Of a DNA stretch of 64,000 bases, positions 62,871 through 64,000 are shown one piece after another (the stretch's first letter is position 1; the number at the start of each line of letters is the position of its first letter). The DNA is taken from NCBI GenBank assembly GCA_012516075.1, contig JAAYXE010000118.1, forward strand, positions 45,610 through 109,609. Reading direction: 5' to 3'. A program made the position numbers and the translations under genes. Source of the DNA: Chloroflexota bacterium. Its GTDB lineage: Bacteria; Chloroflexota; Anaerolineae; Anaerolineales; UBA4823. Below the pieces are notes generated by a model. It had not been told where the DNA came from, searched no databases, and worked only from the letters and a program-made list of their open reading frames with translations.

Positions 62871-64000
62871 CATTCAAGGAAATCCAAAACAGGGCCTGAC
62901 CGGCGCGACGATCGGCTTTTTCATCGGATTCGCCGCGGTGGCATTATTCGGCCCGACCGCCCAGCGGATCAAGGACAGCCTGGAACTCACTCCGCTGATG
63001 GTCGCCTTTCTGGTTGCAGTGCCTTCCCTATCCGGCTCGCTGCTGCGCATCCCTTTTTCGGCCTGGGTTGACATCACCGGAGGGCGGAAACCCTTTCTGG
63101 TGCTGCTGGGTCTTTCGATCGCCGGCATGGGCGGCCTGACAGGGCTGATTCTGTGGAGCTACCCCGACCGCCTGAGCAGCAGCCTGTACCCCTGGATGCT
63201 TGTTCTGGGCGCGTTGAGCGGCTGCGGGATCGCCACCTTCTCGGTAGGCGCCAGCCAGGTTTCCTACTGGCACCCGCAGCGCCGCCAGGGCAGCGCACTG
63301 GGTATCTATGCCGGCCTGGGCAACCTGGCCCCGGGCATTTTCACGCTGCTGCTGCCCCTCGCCCTGAGCACACTGGGGCTGGAGGGGTCGTACATGGCCT
63401 GGTTCCTGCTGCTCGTTACCGGCACCTTCCTTTATTACAGGTTGGGCCGCAATTCCTGGTATTTCCAGTATCGCGAGCAGGGCCATCCGCCTGCACAGGC
63501 TTATGAGCTGGCACGCCGGGCAGGGCAGGAGATCTTCCCGGCCAGCAGCCTGAAAGACAGCCTGTTCTTCTCCGCCCGGGGGTGGAGAACGTGGGCGCTG
63601 GTTGGGATTTACTTCACCACCTTCGGAGGCTTTGTGGCCCTGACTGCCTGGCTGCCCACCTACTATTCGGCCTACTTGAACACCAGCGTGCTCGCGGCCG
63701 GCGCGTTTACCGGGCTGTATTCCATCGCCACCTCCGTTTTCCGGGTTATGGGAGGCGGGCTGGCGGACCGGCTGGGAGGCGAAACGACAACCGCAGCAGC
63801 CCTGCTGGTGATCATCGCCGGGGCCGCCCTGATGAGCTTTTCGCAGACCCTGGGGATGTCCCTGAGCGCCGAACTTCTGCTGGCGCTGGGGATGGGCGTC
63901 GGCAACGCAGCCGTCTTCAAGCTGGTGCCGCAGGCTGTCCCCCGGGCCGTGGGGGGCGTTTCGGGCTGGGTGGGCGGCCTGGGCGCCTTCGGTGGTTTCC
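62863..64000 (+). CDS. narK: MFS nitrate/nitrite transporter, C-terminus beyond the window
   Basis: The open frame from GTG 62863 continues to the last base (379 codons seen). The GTG follows GGGGGAT and overlaps narI by 8 nt. The protein has the major-facilitator layout with both nitrate signatures, GLGNLAPGIFTLLLPL and GNAAVFKLVPQAV followed by GWVGGLGAFGGF. It would import nitrate and/or exchange it for nitrite, as the cytoplasmic-facing NarG requires. Completion of the last helices needs the neighbouring sequence. Confidence 0.92.
   Translation, partial: MNSIQGNPKQGLTGATIGFFIGFAAVALFGPTAQRIKDSLELTPLMVAFLVAVPSLSGSLLRIPFSAWVDITGGRKPFLVLLGLSIAGMGGLTGLILWSYPDRLSSSLYPWMLVLGALSGCGIATFSVGASQVSYWHPQRRQGSALGIYAGLGNLAPGIFTLLLPLALSTLGLEGSYMAWFLLLVTGTFLYYRLGRNSWYFQYREQGHPPAQAYELARRAGQEIFPASSLKDSLFFSARGWRTWALVGIYFTTFGGFVALTAWLPTYYSAYLNTSVLAAGAFTGLYSIATSVFRVMGGGLADRLGGETTTAAALLVIIAGAALMSFSQTLGMSLSAELLLALGMGVGNAAVFKLVPQAVPRAVGGVSGWVGGLGAFGGF

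Noticed and set aside
1..64000. CRISPR arrays, insertion sequences, prophage genes, attachment sites, rRNA and tRNA genes
   Set aside because: No regularly spaced repeats, transposase or integrase motifs, or RNA gene signatures were recognised on either strand.

Overview
The window looks like a chromosomal segment of a Chloroflexota bacterium, most likely class Anaerolineae. This is an inference from gene content and style: GC-rich coding, lipoproteins with a Cys lipobox followed by Pro/Thr-rich linkers, a UxaE-type hexuronate pathway, DUF711 and DUF1786 proteins, a split methylmalonyl-CoA mutase, and Thermus-like gene order in the nitrate reductase cluster. No rRNA, tRNA, insertion sequence, phage gene or CRISPR array was found.

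Left part (1-21300). 1-7020 (+) is a hexuronate operon: uxaC (cut by the window edge), uxaE, an SDR fructuronate reductase, a nickel-pincer LarA-family racemase/epimerase, gnd and a KdgK-type kinase, closed by a hairpin. Facing it (7046-8056, -) is an XRE-type regulator whose C-terminal half is built of exact 29-residue repeats. 8244-12833 (-) is a three-gene glycosyltransferase operon (two GT2, one large GT-C-like membrane protein) with an extended -10 promoter and a terminator. 13269-19369 (-) holds a small hypothetical gene and then an operon of an eight-haem c-type lipoprotein, a FecB/FecC/FecE-type importer and a SAM methyltransferase. Single genes follow: SirB1-like, a small hypothetical and a cold-shock protein.

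Middle part (21400-44350). An acyl-CoA dehydrogenase-etfB-etfA operon (-) faces a TPR protein (+). Then come a lipoprotein and a (+) series with mtaB, a HIT protein, a macrodomain protein, a SpoU methyltransferase and a DUF711 protein, with convergent uvrA (-). Next are two small or unknown genes, methylmalonyl-CoA mutase and epimerase (-), a DUF1786 protein, htpG, and a 904-residue single-pass coiled-coil protein resembling EzrA in topology.

Right part (44380-64000, +) is a nitrate respiration island. A 26-bp palindrome centred at -41.5 from a predicted start site (class II CRP/FNR geometry) precedes an NnrS-like membrane protein that is translationally coupled to a NarX-type sensor and a NarL-type regulator. 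After a terminator comes one long gene train: a GltD-like FAD/FeS oxidoreductase, cytochrome b (b6-type) and subunit IV, a Rieske protein, a triheme cytochrome c, a degenerate receiver protein, a diheme NarC-like cytochrome, narG, narH, narJ, narI and narK (cut by the window end). As read, it encodes a nearly self-contained chain: a NAD(P)H- or ferredoxin-linked flavoprotein, the quinone pool, a bc-type complex and c-type cytochromes, plus a cytoplasmic-facing nitrate reductase and its nitrate/nitrite carrier.
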